Shown here: in pieces, positions 63,236 through 64,000 of the stretch
Numbering within the stretch: the first letter of the stretch is position 1
Layout of the letters: the number at the start of each line of letters is the position of its first letter
Origin: Siniperca chuatsi
Lineage: Eukaryota; Chordata; Actinopteri; Centrarchiformes; Sinipercidae
DNA length: 64,000 nucleotides
Assembly: GCF_020085105.1 (NCBI RefSeq)
Contig: NC_058051.1
Coordinates: 3,182,001 to 3,246,000, forward strand
Reading direction: 5' to 3'
Notes under the pieces: model-generated
What the model was told of the DNA's origin: nothing
Database searches by the model: none
The model's input: only the letters and a program-made list of their open reading frames with translations
Program-made: the position numbers and the translations under genes

Positions 63236-63850
63236 CTTTATCACAACTTTAAAGCTGCTGTAATCAATCATTTCATATTAACAACCGATCAAATGACTAT
63301 GAGTGATGTGAAAGTGGTGGCTTGTAGTGACAAACCCACAGAGAATTATCACCGAGCGTGCAGTTCCCCTCAACTCACCAGAGCTTTTCAGCATATTTTA
63401 GATCATTGTTTTGGTTTTCTGGCCTGCAACTTTACTGTTTTTATCCACCCTCACTGCTCTCATAGTGTCGTTTTCAGCTGCAGCAGGCAGCTATTTTCAG
63501 CTAAAAAGTAAACCGCACACTATCTGCTCAGCACGAAACAGTAGACCGGCACAGTTAGCAACTAGCTGGTGAACGTAGTGGAGCATTTAACAGCTAAAGA
63601 CCCAGATATTTCCCTCAGGAGTTGGTAGAGGCCAAAAAACACAAGAGCTAAACACAGAGTGAATATTGGACTTACATTCATCAGGTGGACACAAACACCA
63701 CTCCAGTGAATGCTAATGTTGGTCTGTGTCTCCTGGAATTGTAATTAGGCAACTGTTAGCTAACATGTTCACCATTATAACACTTTATAAAGGTGATAAT
63801 ATGTCATTGTTGCATTTACAGCTTGTTGCGCTGCCTCAAAGTGGCCAAAA
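63236..63850 (+). repeat. Dispersed repeat, copy 2 (unnamed)
   Basis: Second, opposite-strand copy of the repeat at 39.3-39.8 kb, sharing the same ordered words over about 350 bp and extending further right (CACCACTCCAGTGAATGCTA). Class not recognised. Confidence 0.6.
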
Positions 63851-64000
63851 AAATCAATTGGCTGCCTGTAAGGTAAAAGTAATCTAAAAGTAATGGTTTG
63901 TTATGGAAAATGGAAATATTAATAAGAATGCTACTGTATAAGCACTCCGGTTTGCTCACAGAAAACTTAATTCATCTTGAACCTACAGTATATCACTATT

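Overview
The window is a piece of a teleost fish nuclear genome, probably a percomorph-type fish. Genes are split into short exons with GT-AG introns, proteins match vertebrate families closely, CA/GT microsatellites are abundant, and several hAT-like MITEs and retroposon tails typical of fish are present. There is no sign of bacterial, viral or organellar DNA. Exon boundaries were read by eye from splice signals, reading phase and protein similarity. Every coding exon given below joins its neighbour in phase.

All four recognised genes lie on the minus strand. From right to left they are dpm1 (58.1-61.4 kb, 9 coding exons, complete), adnp (47.7-51.9 kb coding, CpG-rich promoter region near 55.5-56.7 kb, complete), pard6b (14.7-33.9 kb, 3 coding exons, complete, with a 16.6 kb second intron) and arfgef2 (left edge to 10.8 kb, 5' part only: first 11 coding exons plus part of the twelfth, about 584 residues, before the Sec7 domain). 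This is the content of human 20q13.13 (ARFGEF2, PARD6B, ADNP, DPM1). BCAS4 is not visible between pard6b and adnp, and no MOCS3 reading frame is visible in the 2.5 kb beyond dpm1.

The genes are not an operon and have separate jobs. BIG2 (arfgef2) activates ARF GTPases at the trans-Golgi and endosomes. PAR6B is the adaptor of the aPKC-CDC42 polarity complex. ADNP is a zinc-finger/homeodomain chromatin factor. DPM1 makes dolichol-phosphate-mannose in the ER.

The spaces between exons hold MITEs (6.5, 18.0-19.0, 20.3, 60.1 kb), a nested transposon stack (41.4-43.0 kb), a decayed L1-like LINE (37.3-38.6 kb), a dispersed repeat present twice (39.4 and 63.3 kb), microsatellites, and three long purine/pyrimidine-biased tracts (26.5-27.4, 43.2-44.7, 53.9-54.6 kb). 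The most interesting unexplained item is a 142-codon open exon inside pard6b intron 2 (24.5-24.9 kb). It has a good acceptor and a phase that fits pard6b exon 2, so it could be an alternative last exon removing the CRIB and PDZ parts of PAR6B, or the end of a nested gene. I found no CRISPR, rRNA, tRNA or complete autonomous transposon. No clearly new multi-gene system is visible.
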